From an uncultured Alphaproteobacteria bacterium (GTDB lineage Bacteria > Pseudomonadota > Alphaproteobacteria > Micropepsales > Micropepsaceae), in the NCBI GenBank assembly GCA_937942205.1, contig CALDFO010000295.1, forward strand, positions 1 to 7,016: DNA of 7,016 nucleotides, written 5' to 3'. Of this stretch, positions 1 to 6,655 are shown piece after piece. How positions within the stretch are numbered: position 1 is the stretch's first letter; each line of letters begins with the position of its first letter. Under the pieces are notes generated by a model. It saw only the letters and a list, made by a program, of their open reading frames with translations, did not search any database and was not told the DNA's origin. Position numbers and translations under genes: made by a program.

Positions 1-483
1 GTCGCGCTCGGCCTTCTCGCCCGCCGTTTCGACCAAAACCCGTTCGGCGCCGGCAACGCTGTCCGGCGGCGGCATATATAGAAGTGTCAGGAAGTAGCCG
101 CTTTCGAAGTGCTGACGGGCCGTCCGGCCTTCGGCACCCTCCAGGACGCCGCCGCTTTCAAACTGCGCCCGCCGCTCCTCGTCAACCAGCCAGGAAGCGT
201 CTTCCAGGAAGGTCGAATTGGGATATTCCGGAGCGCGGAAGCGTTCGGCCTCGAAGAACATCGCCCAGCCGGACCCGAACCGCCGCAGCACATTGTTCAC
301 GCGCGCGCACAAGGCCACGAGTTCGGATTCCGTGGCGCTTTCCAGGTCGGGCCCGCGGAAACGGAAACTGCGCTGGAAGCTGCCATCCTTGTTGAGAACC
401 ACGCCCGGCGCGACCAGGGCGGCCCAAGGCACATGATCGGCCAATCTCTCCGTCTTGCGGCGATACTCCCCAAGATTCAGCAT
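1..483 (-). CDS. trbE: Conjugal transfer ATPase TrbE (VirB4 family), N-terminal part, runs off the left edge
   Basis: TrbE is the VirB4-class ATPase of Trb-type type IV secretion systems. It sits at the inner membrane and powers pilus assembly and substrate transfer. Only the first 161 codons are here and the frame stays open to position 1, so the Walker A and B motifs lie outside the window. The N-terminus (MLNLGEYRRKTERLADHVPW, then a VAPGVVLNKDGSF segment at about residues 24-36 and FRGPDLESAT at about 42-51) is the typical start of TrbE/CagE-type proteins, and WLVDEERRAQFE followed by HFESGYFLTLLYMPP matches the family's N-terminal domain. The ATG at 483-481 overlaps the trbD stop in an ATGCTGA junction, with an AAAGGA Shine-Dalgarno-like run about 10 bp upstream. 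This indicates coupling to trbD. Family assignment is by recognition of conserved segments; it is confident, though the catalytic half is unseen. Confidence 0.93.
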   Translation of the reverse strand, partial: MLNLGEYRRKTERLADHVPWAALVAPGVVLNKDGSFQRSFRFRGPDLESATESELVALCARVNNVLRRFGSGWAMFFEAERFRAPEYPNSTFLEDASWLVDEERRAQFESGGVLEGAEGRTARQHFESGYFLTLLYMPPPDSVAGAERVLVETAGEKAERD

Positions 484-731
484 GACAGATGCGTCCTTTG
501 GCGCAGATGCCGGCGCAACACTTCGACGAAGTCAGGATCGCGTTTGGCGGCAAAGACCGCGATGGAATGGCCAACCACCCAAAGAATGAGGCCGGCTACC
601 CAGAGCCGCAGGCCCAGACCCAGAGCGGCGGCAATCGTGCCGTTGACGATAGCCACAGCGCGCGGCGCGCCGGCTAGCAGCACGGGCTCGGTCAGCGAAC
701 GATAAAGCGGCACTTCATAACCATCGATCAC
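477..731 (-). CDS. trbD: Conjugal transfer protein TrbD (VirB3-like inner-membrane protein), GTG start
   Basis: An 84-residue protein beginning (M)IDGYEVPLYRSLTEPVLLAG, the usual opening of TrbD/VirB3 proteins (short soluble start with an 'hrSLtep.l..G.pr' pattern). A hydrophobic hairpin follows at about residues 24-60 (AVAIVNGTIAAALGLGL and LWVAGLILWVVGHSIAVF), then a charged tail AAKRDPDFVEVLRRHLR. VirB3-type proteins are small inner-membrane components that work with the VirB4 ATPase in pilus assembly. The start is taken as GTG at 731-729: it overlaps the trbC stop in GTGA, it begins exactly where family members begin, and no ATG lies at this position. An open frame extends upstream to 953, but that part is trbC read out of frame. 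The stop overlaps the trbE start by 7 bp. Confidence 0.9.
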   Translation of the reverse strand: MIDGYEVPLYRSLTEPVLLAGAPRAVAIVNGTIAAALGLGLRLWVAGLILWVVGHSIAVFAAKRDPDFVEVLRRHLRQRTHLSC

Positions 732-1036
732 GGGATCACCGCTCCGCCGCCGAATTGGAAGAATGAGAGAAAGAAGCTCGATGCCGCGAAAGCGATGGAA
801 AGGCCGAAGCAAATCTGTATCAGCCGCTTGAAGCCGCCGGCCGTCTCGCCAAAGGCCAGCGTCAGGCCGGTGATGACGATGATGATGACGGCGATGATCT
901 TGGCGACCGGGCCTTGCACCGATTCCAGCACCTGCTCCAGGGGCTGCTCCCACGGCATGTTGGACCCCGCGGCATAGGCCGAGGTCATCAGGCCGAGATA
1001 GAGGCTGGCAAAGGCCGTCAGGGTGCGTGCGCGCAT
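728..1036 (-). CDS. trbC: Conjugative pilin TrbC (VirB2 family)
   Basis: A 102-residue prepilin. Residues 1-22 form a signal peptide (MRARTLTAF..., hydrophobic core, then TSAYA before AGSN), with likely cleavage after Ala22. The mature chain of about 80 residues has two membrane helices, about 44-63 (VAKIIAVIIIVITGLTLAFG) and 72-93 (LIQICFGLSIAFAASSFFLSFF), joined by a short polar loop ETAGGFKR. This is the VirB2/TrbC pilin layout. TrbC subunits build the conjugative pilus; in RP4 the pilin is further trimmed and cyclised by the TraF peptidase. No traF is visible here, and this protein lacks the long C-terminal extension of RP4 TrbC, so whether it is cyclised cannot be told. The ATG is preceded by GAAGGA about 7 bp upstream, inside the end of trbB; the gap to trbB is 10 bp. 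Confidence 0.92.
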   Translation of the reverse strand: MRARTLTAFASLYLGLMTSAYAAGSNMPWEQPLEQVLESVQGPVAKIIAVIIIVITGLTLAFGETAGGFKRLIQICFGLSIAFAASSFFLSFFQFGGGAVIP

Positions 1037-1046
1037 AAGATATCCT

Positions 1047-2042
1047 TCAAAGGGCGAGAAGCCATTGATGTTCGATGTGCGAGAGGCGGTAGTTGCCGTC
1101 GGCGTCCAGGCCGTCGAGCCGAGAGATGGTTTCGATACGGCGTGCCATTCCGCGACCGCTGATGAAGACGATGGTGTTGATAGCTTCTGCGATCAGCCGC
1201 CGCGGCACGGTGGTGACGACTTCCTGGATGAGTTGCTCTAGACGGTAGAGGGCGCTTTCCGCCGAATTGGCATGGACCGTGGCGATGCCGCCCGGATGGC
1301 CGGTGTTCCAGGCCTTCAGCATGTCCAACGCTTCGGCGCCGCGGACTTCGCCGACAATGATCCGGTCCGGCCGCAGGCGTAGGGTCGAGCGCACCAGATC
1401 GGCCAAGCTGACAACACCAGCCTTGGTGCGAAGCGCGACGCAATCGGGAGCCGCGCATTGCAGTTCGCGGGTGTCCTCGATGAGGATCACCCGCTCGTCC
1501 ATCTTGGCGACTTCGGCCAGCAAGGCGTTGGCCAGCGTGGTCTTGCCGGAGCTGGTGCCGCCAGCGACCAGGATGTTGCTATGGTCGGTGACGGCGCGGC
1601 GCAGCGCCGCCGCCTGCGGCACCGTCATGATGCGGTCGTTCACATAATCGTCCAGCCCGTAAATACGCTTGGCGGGTTTGCGGATGGAAAAGCACGGCGC
1701 CATGGAGACCGGCGGCAGCAAGCCTTCGAACCGCTCGCCTGCCTGGCCTTCCTCCCGCGATGGCAGTTCGGCGCTGACAATCGGGTTGGCGGCATGGGCT
1801 TCCAGCCGCATGTGACTGGCGACCAACCGGATAATGCGTTCGACTTCCGCCGGCGTCAGGTTGGATTTGGTCTCTTGACGTCCTTCCCCTAGCCGATCCA
1901 GCCGCAGCACGCCATCCGGGTTGACCATGACTTCGATCACCAGCGGATCGGCCAGGGCTTCGGCTATGGCCGGGCCCATCGCTGTCCGCAGCATGGTGCG
2001 GCGGCGGTCCCGGCTTTCGCCTTGTTCGTGGGAAAGGCTCAT
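1047..2042 (-). CDS. trbB: Conjugal transfer ATPase TrbB (VirB11-type traffic ATPase)
   Basis: A 331-residue hexameric-type secretion ATPase that would sit at the cytoplasmic base of the T4SS and drive pilus assembly and substrate passage. Visible motifs in order: N-terminal domain with [13 protein letters not shown] (about 32-44) and FSIRKP (118-123); Walker [11 protein letters not shown] (161-170); Asp box [10 protein letters not shown] (185-194); Walker B region [19 protein letters not shown] (224-242); His box [14 protein letters not shown] (247-260). All expected catalytic elements are intact and the length is normal for TrbB. The ATG at 2042-2040 overlaps the stop of the upstream copG-like gene (ATGA), and a strong GGAGG lies 7 bp upstream, which supports this start over the internal Met17. 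It is followed after 10 bp by trbC. Confidence 0.96.
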   Translation of the reverse strand: MSLSHEQGESRDRRRTMLRTAMGPAIAEALADPLVIEVMVNPDGVLRLDRLGEGRQETKSNLTPAEVERIIRLVASHMRLEAHAANPIVSAELPSREEGQAGERFEGLLPPVSMAPCFSIRKPAKRIYGLDDYVNDRIMTVPQAAALRRAVTDHSNILVAGGTSSGKTTLANALLAEVAKMDERVILIEDTRELQCAAPDCVALRTKAGVVSLADLVRSTLRLRPDRIIVGEVRGAEALDMLKAWNTGHPGGIATVHANSAESALYRLEQLIQEVVTTVPRRLIAEAINTIVFISGRGMARRIETISRLDGLDADGNYRLSHIEHQWLLAL

Positions 2043-2440
2043 TCGGCCGCCTCCAGCCTTGCCGGTCTTTCGGACTTGCCCCGCGCCAGGCGGCGGCTGA
2101 CCGATTGGATGAAGGCTTCGTAGCGGGCCTCGGCCTGGGCGCGCGCCGGACCCATATCCGCTTCGGCGATGGGCGGCGTAACCAGGAAGAAATGCCGGAC
2201 ATACAGCGCGACGGTTTCGACCAGGACTTGCTGGTCGCGCTCGATGCGCTCCAAACGGCCACCGAGCCGGTTGAGACGGACCTGCAGCATCTCGTCCAGC
2301 CGGTTGGCGCCTTCGCTGTCGAGATAGGCCTTGAGCGCCGCGCTGATGATGCCGGATTTGGACGAACCCGGCTTGGCCGCCAGCGCCACCAGCCTCTGGC
2401 TCAAATTCTCGTCGAGATAGACATCATGGCGCGGCTTCAT
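2039..2440 (-). CDS. CopG-like ribbon-helix-helix DNA-binding protein
   Basis: A 133-residue protein whose first 45 residues have the ribbon-helix-helix pattern: a short strand KPRHDVYL (2-9), helix A (about 11-21, ENLSQRLVALAA), the turn GSSKSG (25-30) and helix B (IISAALKAYLDSE, 31-43). Such proteins dimerise and place the strand pair into the DNA major groove. The remainder is unlike a minimal CopG: a charged helical, probably coiled-coil stretch at about 46-78 (repeated RL/RLxR and IERDQ patterns), a hydrophobic VALYVRHFFLV segment, and a basic tail. The gene lies between traG (7 bp gap) and trbB (4 bp overlap), so it is made with the transfer machinery. It could be an operon autorepressor or a relaxosome accessory factor; RHH proteins fill both roles in other conjugation systems. 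Domain assignment is confident; target and role are inferred. Confidence 0.85.
   Translation of the reverse strand: MKPRHDVYLDENLSQRLVALAAKPGSSKSGIISAALKAYLDSEGANRLDEMLQVRLNRLGGRLERIERDQQVLVETVALYVRHFFLVTPPIAEADMGPARAQAEARYEAFIQSVSRRLARGKSERPARLEAAE
2050..2054 (-). promoter_or_regulatory. Ribosome binding site of trbB, inside the copG-like gene
   Basis: GGAGG on the minus strand, 7 bp from the trbB ATG and within the last codons of the copG-like gene. It is among the clearest Shine-Dalgarno sequences in the window and fixes the trbB start at the ATGA overlap. It also implies that trbB translation is coupled to that of the upstream gene. Confidence 0.7.
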
Positions 2441-2447
2441 GGTGATC

Positions 2448-4472
2448 CTAGAAAGCTGGAAGGATGTCGTCTTGACGGGGACCGTGGTCGCCCTCGTTCA
2501 TGGCATGCGCTTTGCCGATCGAGGCGGCCTGGCGCAGCCGTCCCAGCGCGTCGTCTTGGAGCGCGCCCTCATCGTTTTCGCTCATGGGTTGTTCGAAGGC
2601 CGCGTCGAGCGGACGCGCAATGTCGATCTGGGGCTGCAATTGCTGGCCGCGGCCACCCTCGTCTGCCTCGGCCCCGTCACCCGCCGCTTGCGCCTGCAAA
2701 TCTTGATGGAGGCCGCGGACCTGTCCGCCCCAATCGTTGGGACGCGGCGCCGGACGGTCGCGATATGGACCGGGACCAAGGTCGGGCACACCCAGCACGC
2801 GTCCGGTGAAATTGGCATCTTCGTAATAGCGCAGCTTCTTGGCGCGGATCGGCGGCAGGCTGGAGACTAGAACAAGCGCGTCCTGCGGCGGCAATTGCAT
2901 CCCCTCGCCCGGTGTCAACAGTGCCCGTGCCGTCTCCTGCTTGGAGACCATGACGTGCGACAGCCAAGGCGCGAGCCGGTGTCCGGCATAGTTGCGCTGG
3001 GCCCGAAGTTCGGTCGCCGTGCCCAAGGCATCCGAAATGCGTTTGGCGGTCCGCTCGTCATTGGAGGAAAAGGCGATACGGACATGGCAATTGTCGAGGA
3101 TGGCGTTGTTCTCGCCATAGGCCTTGGAAATCTGGTTCAAGGACTGGGCGATGAGATAGGCGCGGATTCCGTAGCCGGCCATGAAAGCGAGCGCGGTCTC
3201 GAAGAAGTCCAGGCGGCCCAGCGCCGGAAACTCATCCAGCATCAGCAGGAGCTTGTGCCGCCGGCTCTTGCTGGGGTCGCCTTCCAGTCTTTCTGTCAGG
3301 CACCGCCCGATTTGGTTGAGGATCAGGCGCACCAGGGGCTTGGTACGAGAGATATCGGACGGCGGGATGACGAGATAGAGCGAGACAGGCCGCTGCGCAT
3401 CCACCAGATCGGCAATCCGCCAGTCGCAGCCGGAAGTCGCCTGGGCGACGGTCGGGTCACGGTAGAGCCCGAGGAACGACATGGCGGTGGACAAGACCCC
3501 CGAGCGCTCGTTTTCGGATTTGTTGAGAACCTCGCGCGCGGCAGAGGCCACGACGGGATGGACGACGGGCGCGGCCTGCGTTCCCAGATGGTTGGTGGCC
3601 ATCATGTCGCGCAGCGTGGCCTCGAACGACTTGAGCGGGTCGGAGAGGAAGCTTGCGACCCGCGCCAGGGTCTTTTCTTCCTCGGCGTACAACACATGCA
3701 GGATGACACCGACCAACAGCGAATGGCTGGTCTTTTCCCAATGATTTCGCCGCTCCAGCGCACCTTCCGGATCGACCAGGATGTCCGCGATGTTCTGAAC
3801 GTCCCGGACTTCGTGTCCGCCTTTGCGCACTTCCAGCAAGGGATTGTACCGCGAACTGCGCATGTCGGTAGGATTGAACAAAAGGCAGTGCGAAAAGCGC
3901 GACCGCCACCCCGCCGTCAATTGCCAGTTCTCGCCCTTGATATCGTGGATGACGACACTCTGGGTCCAGGACAGCAGCGTTGGCACCACCAGGCCGACGC
4001 CCTTGCCCGAACGGGTGGGCGCAAACGCCATGACATGCTCGGGCCCGTCATGGCGCAGATAGCGGCCCGCATGTTGGCCAAGAAAAACCCCAGCCGCACG
4101 GAACAGGCCCGCACCCTCAACGTCCTTCAGGGTCGCCCAGCGCGAGGAGCCGTAGGTCGTGACATGCTTGTCCTGGCGGGCGCGCCAGAGCGATCCGATG
4201 ATGGCGACGGCGCAAGCGGCAAAGCCGCTTGCTGCGGCGATGCCGCCGGCTTCGTTGAAGATATGCGGGGCGTAAGCGTCATAGGCGTACCACCAGATGA
4301 ACAGCGCCCAAACCGGATAGATCGGAAACTCGAAGAGCTCGAACCAGGGCGATCCCAACCGCGCCTGAAACCCCAGATGCCAGGCCGCCCATTCGGTGGC
4401 GAACCACAAGCCACCGATGGCGACGGCGAAGACGATGGCGATCTGGCCGACAAGGAATTTGGTGGGTGTCAT
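2448..4472 (-). CDS. traG: Type IV coupling protein TraG (VirD4 family ATPase)
   Basis: A 674-residue coupling protein that links the relaxase-DNA complex to the secretion channel at the inner membrane. N-terminal hydrophobic segments lie at about 5-27, 51-66 and 76-95. They are followed by a VTTYGSSRWATLKD stretch (104-117), typical of TraG, and Walker A APTRSGKGVG (151-160), then VVIHDIKGENWQLTAGWR, FNPTD, YNPL, and Walker B LLLMLDEFPALGRLDFFE (408-425). The motif MAGYGIRAYLIAQSLNQI follows (431-448). The ATPase domain looks complete and the length is normal. The last 100 or so residues form a hydrophilic tail rich in Gln, Asp, Glu and Ala with no recognisable domain. The ATG at 4472-4470 is preceded by GAGGAAG, 4 bp away. 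The stop is 7 bp before the copG-like gene, whose own Shine-Dalgarno (AGGA) overlaps the traG end. Confidence 0.96.
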   Translation of the reverse strand: MTPTKFLVGQIAIVFAVAIGGLWFATEWAAWHLGFQARLGSPWFELFEFPIYPVWALFIWWYAYDAYAPHIFNEAGGIAAASGFAACAVAIIGSLWRARQDKHVTTYGSSRWATLKDVEGAGLFRAAGVFLGQHAGRYLRHDGPEHVMAFAPTRSGKGVGLVVPTLLSWTQSVVIHDIKGENWQLTAGWRSRFSHCLLFNPTDMRSSRYNPLLEVRKGGHEVRDVQNIADILVDPEGALERRNHWEKTSHSLLVGVILHVLYAEEEKTLARVASFLSDPLKSFEATLRDMMATNHLGTQAAPVVHPVVASAAREVLNKSENERSGVLSTAMSFLGLYRDPTVAQATSGCDWRIADLVDAQRPVSLYLVIPPSDISRTKPLVRLILNQIGRCLTERLEGDPSKSRRHKLLLMLDEFPALGRLDFFETALAFMAGYGIRAYLIAQSLNQISKAYGENNAILDNCHVRIAFSSNDERTAKRISDALGTATELRAQRNYAGHRLAPWLSHVMVSKQETARALLTPGEGMQLPPQDALVLVSSLPPIRAKKLRYYEDANFTGRVLGVPDLGPGPYRDRPAPRPNDWGGQVRGLHQDLQAQAAGDGAEADEGGRGQQLQPQIDIARPLDAAFEQPMSENDEGALQDDALGRLRQAASIGKAHAMNEGDHGPRQDDILPAF

Positions 4473-4476
4473 CCGG

Positions 4477-4483
4477 CTTCCTC
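4477..4483 (-). promoter_or_regulatory. Ribosome binding site of traG
   Basis: GAGGAAG on the minus strand, ending 4 bp before the traG ATG (GAGGA core 6 bp away). It gives traG its own strong initiation signal after the 99 bp gap behind the relaxase gene, and it supports the chosen start. Confidence 0.6.
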
Positions 4484-4532
4484 TCGCGAATCAGCAAACC
4501 GGAAATTGCGCGGTGTTGAAAACCGCCTTTAT

Positions 4533-4574
4533 TGACGCTCACGCCCGCGCGTGCGCGCGCACACGCATGCGTCA
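4533..4574. repeat. TGACGC/GCGTCA inverted repeat bracketing the alternating tract
   Basis: TGACGC at 4533-4538 and its reverse complement GCGTCA at 4569-4574 enclose 30 bp of the GC-alternating sequence. Read on the minus strand, this would be a GC-rich imperfect fold directly at the end of the relaxase message, followed by CAATAAAGG rather than a U-run. It is therefore not a standard intrinsic terminator, but it may attenuate transcription, protect the 3' end, or act as a protein site. Six-base arms can arise by chance in such repetitive sequence. Confidence 0.4.
4546..4572. repeat. 27 bp alternating pyrimidine-purine tract (Z-DNA-prone) between relaxase and traG genes
   Basis: From C4546 to T4572 every step alternates pyrimidine and purine, mostly CG and CA/TG steps, which is the classic pattern for left-handed Z-DNA under negative supercoiling. 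It contains two perfect palindromes, GTGCGCGCGCAC (4551-4562) and ACGCATGCGT (4563-4572), and is followed directly by the palindrome TCACGTGA (4572-4579) that includes the relaxase stop codon. The tract is almost wholly non-coding. The alternation is seen directly; Z-DNA formation and any function are inferred. Confidence 0.75.
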
Positions 4575-6545
4575 CGTGATGGCCGGGCCGCGCTGCTTGC
4601 CCAGCGACCAACTGATCGCCTCGCCGCGCGCGATGCCGGAGACGGGTCGCCCGACATGGCGTTCCAAAACCGGACGCCACGGCACTAGCGTGAAGTCACG
4701 CGCCCTCTCGATGACGGCAAAACGGCCGCTGGCGAGCTCGACGGGCCCACGATAGACCCCTTCGATCTTTCCTGAAGACGCCGTCGCATAGGACTTGTTG
4801 AGGCTGCTTTCGAGTTCGCGGCCTCGCTGCTTAAGTTCCCGTGCCTTCAGTTCCGTCAGCATCGAGCCCCGATACAGAGTCTTGCTGCCGTCTTCGCGGG
4901 CAAGGCCTTCGGCCATCAGCCATTGGCGCCGCCGTTCCAGCGCTGCGCGCACTTCGTTACCGAAGCCCTGCTCCCGCAACGACGTTGCCCGTTCCGCGAT
5001 AAGTTCGCGGTCGAGCCAGGTTGCGGCGGCCATCCGCTCAAGCTTGGTGATCGGAACCGGGGAGAGTGTTTCTAGCGCCACTGGCTTTGCCTTGCCGCGG
5101 GCTTGATCGAAGGCGACGCCGCGCTGGGCGAAATCCGGCGGCACGCTCCAGGATCCGTCCGCGCTGCGTTCGGCGTGACGGCCCTCCCGCCGCATCGCTT
5201 CCAGCCGCCGGACATGCGCTTCGACAAACTCCCGGCTGGCCGATGGATCGAACTGCCGGTGCGCCTCCACCGAATAGCGCCCGCTATGCCGTGCGGCCAC
5301 GGCTGCGATGGTGCGGTCGCTTTGGCGCGGTTCCGCCGTCTGGCCGCGCACGGCCAGAATACTGCCTGACACCGGAAGATCGCCTTCGCCGGCAATCCCG
5401 ATATCGACATAGTGGGCACGGCCGTCCACGCCATCGAGGATGAGGAAGTGGGTGTCTTTCTCCTCATCGGCAATGCCATGCGAGACCACACAACCAACCA
5501 GGGGCTGTGCGCCAGCCTGAACGGGGTCGAAAATCACATAGTTCGCACTGCCCCGGTCCAGGCCCGCCGCCGTAAGTTCGCGGTGCATCGCCTTGATGAT
5601 GTCGCCGCGCTCGCCCATCCGTCGCAGCACCGGCTCCAGATCGTCAGCCAAGCGCCAGCGTCCGGGCGCGACCTCCTCTGCCAGGTCCAGCTTTGCCAGC
5701 TTCTGCAGACGGCCTGCCCTATGGTGCTGGGAAATAGCGGCGTCCGATTTGCCGAAGCTCACTTCGCTGGTCTCGCCAGCTTGCCGTTTCAGCGCCTTAT
5801 CGAGGTCGGTGAAGCGCTCCTGATCGATTTGGCGGCGCAGCTGATCGTCAATCTCCGTATCGGTCTTGGGCCCCAAGTCCAGTGAAAGGATTTCCGCGGC
5901 ACGCTCCCGCATGCCGTGCGAGATGTATTCGCGGGCGATCACCAGGTCGCGGCCCAGATCGTCCCGGCCTCGGAGCACGATATGGGTATGCGGATGGCCG
6001 GTATTGTGATGGTCTACCGCCACCCAATCAAGCCGGGTGCCCAGATCGTCTTCCATCCGGCCCATCAGTTTGCTCACAAAGGGCTTGAGGTCGTCATACT
6101 CGGCCCCATCCTCCGGGGCGACGATCAGCCGGAACTGATGCCGGTCGCCGCTTGAGCGCTCCAGGAAGGCGCGCCCATCGGCCTTGTCACCGTCACGATC
6201 ATACAGCGCGCCGGGTTCTCCCTCGCGGGTGACGCCGTCCCGCTGGATGTAGCGCAGATGCAGCTGGGCGGCTTTGAGTCCCTGCCCCTTGAACTTCACC
6301 ACCCGTGTCTTGATGACCACGCGCCGGGTGCGGAAAGCGGCATAGCGGTCGCGCTGGCGCAGCACCCGTCCCGCGCCCGCGCCCCGCCCGATCCGGTTGC
6401 CCTGAAACCGCGCTGCTCCGGGGCCGGACCGTGACCCCGCCAGCGAAACGGCCTGGAGCACCCGTCGCAGATAGCCGGCGCCGCGCTTGCTGCCGCCCGA
6501 TCGGATACGGCCCAGACGCGGCTCGAAGTCGTCGTCACCGGCCAT
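4572..6545 (-). CDS. MOBP/VirD2-type relaxase with DUF3363-type C-terminal region
   Basis: A 657-residue relaxase that would nick one strand at oriT, stay covalently bound to the 5' end through a tyrosine, and pilot the strand through TraG. It starts MAGDDDFEPRLGRIRSGGSK, the usual opening of this family, and continues with a basic, Gly/Arg-rich stretch to about residue 80. The nuclease core follows: LHLRYIQRDGVTREGEPG (95-112), with Tyr99 the likely catalytic residue, and the three-histidine metal motif GHPHTHIVLRG (183-193; His184, His186, His188). Residues from about 260 to the end match the DUF3363 region by pattern (QHHRAGRLQKLAKLDLAEE, WRLADDLEPVLRRMGERGDI, and the ending ISWSLGKQRG). 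Length is normal and no motif is broken. The ATG has only a weak, distant AAGG upstream. Homologues in Tn4371-type elements are called rlxS; that name is not asserted here. Confidence 0.94.
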   Translation of the reverse strand: MAGDDDFEPRLGRIRSGGSKRGAGYLRRVLQAVSLAGSRSGPGAARFQGNRIGRGAGAGRVLRQRDRYAAFRTRRVVIKTRVVKFKGQGLKAAQLHLRYIQRDGVTREGEPGALYDRDGDKADGRAFLERSSGDRHQFRLIVAPEDGAEYDDLKPFVSKLMGRMEDDLGTRLDWVAVDHHNTGHPHTHIVLRGRDDLGRDLVIAREYISHGMRERAAEILSLDLGPKTDTEIDDQLRRQIDQERFTDLDKALKRQAGETSEVSFGKSDAAISQHHRAGRLQKLAKLDLAEEVAPGRWRLADDLEPVLRRMGERGDIIKAMHRELTAAGLDRGSANYVIFDPVQAGAQPLVGCVVSHGIADEEKDTHFLILDGVDGRAHYVDIGIAGEGDLPVSGSILAVRGQTAEPRQSDRTIAAVAARHSGRYSVEAHRQFDPSASREFVEAHVRRLEAMRREGRHAERSADGSWSVPPDFAQRGVAFDQARGKAKPVALETLSPVPITKLERMAAATWLDRELIAERATSLREQGFGNEVRAALERRRQWLMAEGLAREDGSKTLYRGSMLTELKARELKQRGRELESSLNKSYATASSGKIEGVYRGPVELASGRFAVIERARDFTLVPWRPVLERHVGRPVSGIARGEAISWSLGKQRGPAIT

Positions 6546-6567
6546 GACGTTCTTGGCCTTTCAAAGC

Positions 6568-6655
6568 ATGGCGCCAAATTGGCGCCATCGCAGGGCGCCA
6601 TGGCGCCATCAAAAGAGATGTGCAGACAAAGACATGGCTGCCCCTTGGCGCCATC
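6568..6655. repeat. Cluster of five GGCGCC palindromes upstream of the relaxase gene
   Basis: GGCGCC occurs at 6570-6575, 6581-6586, 6594-6599, 6602-6607 and 6647-6652. Four copies are the full 8 bp palindrome TGGCGCCA; the third begins with G. The 10-mer TGGCGCCATC is repeated directly three times, at 6580, 6601 and 6646; the first two are 21 bp apart (two helical turns). The first two palindromes form a perfect inverted repeat with 9 bp arms (6568-6576 and 6580-6588) around AAT. The nearest copy is 24 bp before the relaxase ATG. In non-coding DNA this density suggests a protein-binding array: an operator, relaxosome accessory sites, or both. Repeats are directly seen; the role is inferred. 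Confidence 0.8.

Noticed and set aside
109..705. Plus-strand 198-codon frame opposite trbE and trbD
   Set aside because: It runs antisense to two well-recognised transfer genes and has no family resemblance or ribosome binding site that I can see.
732..953. Upstream extension of the trbD frame inside trbC
   Set aside because: The translated extension has no TrbD-like character and covers the pilin's membrane helices out of frame; the GTG at 731 with the GTGA overlap fits the family's normal start.
1579..2262. Minus-strand 227-codon frame crossing trbB and the copG-like gene
   Set aside because: It is out of frame with both genes, whose motifs are intact; the translation is Arg/Pro/Ala-rich noise.
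2895..4535. Long plus-strand open frame of 546 codons opposite traG
   Set aside because: It is the antisense shadow of a GC-rich gene: traG on the other strand has all TraG motifs, while this frame has no recognisable domain, no membrane or motif pattern, and a composition typical of reverse-strand translation.
4539..4571. Rho-independent terminator after the relaxase gene
   Set aside because: The sequence can fold and is GC-rich, but no T-run follows on the minus strand (CAATAAAGG), and the arms compete with several other palindromes.
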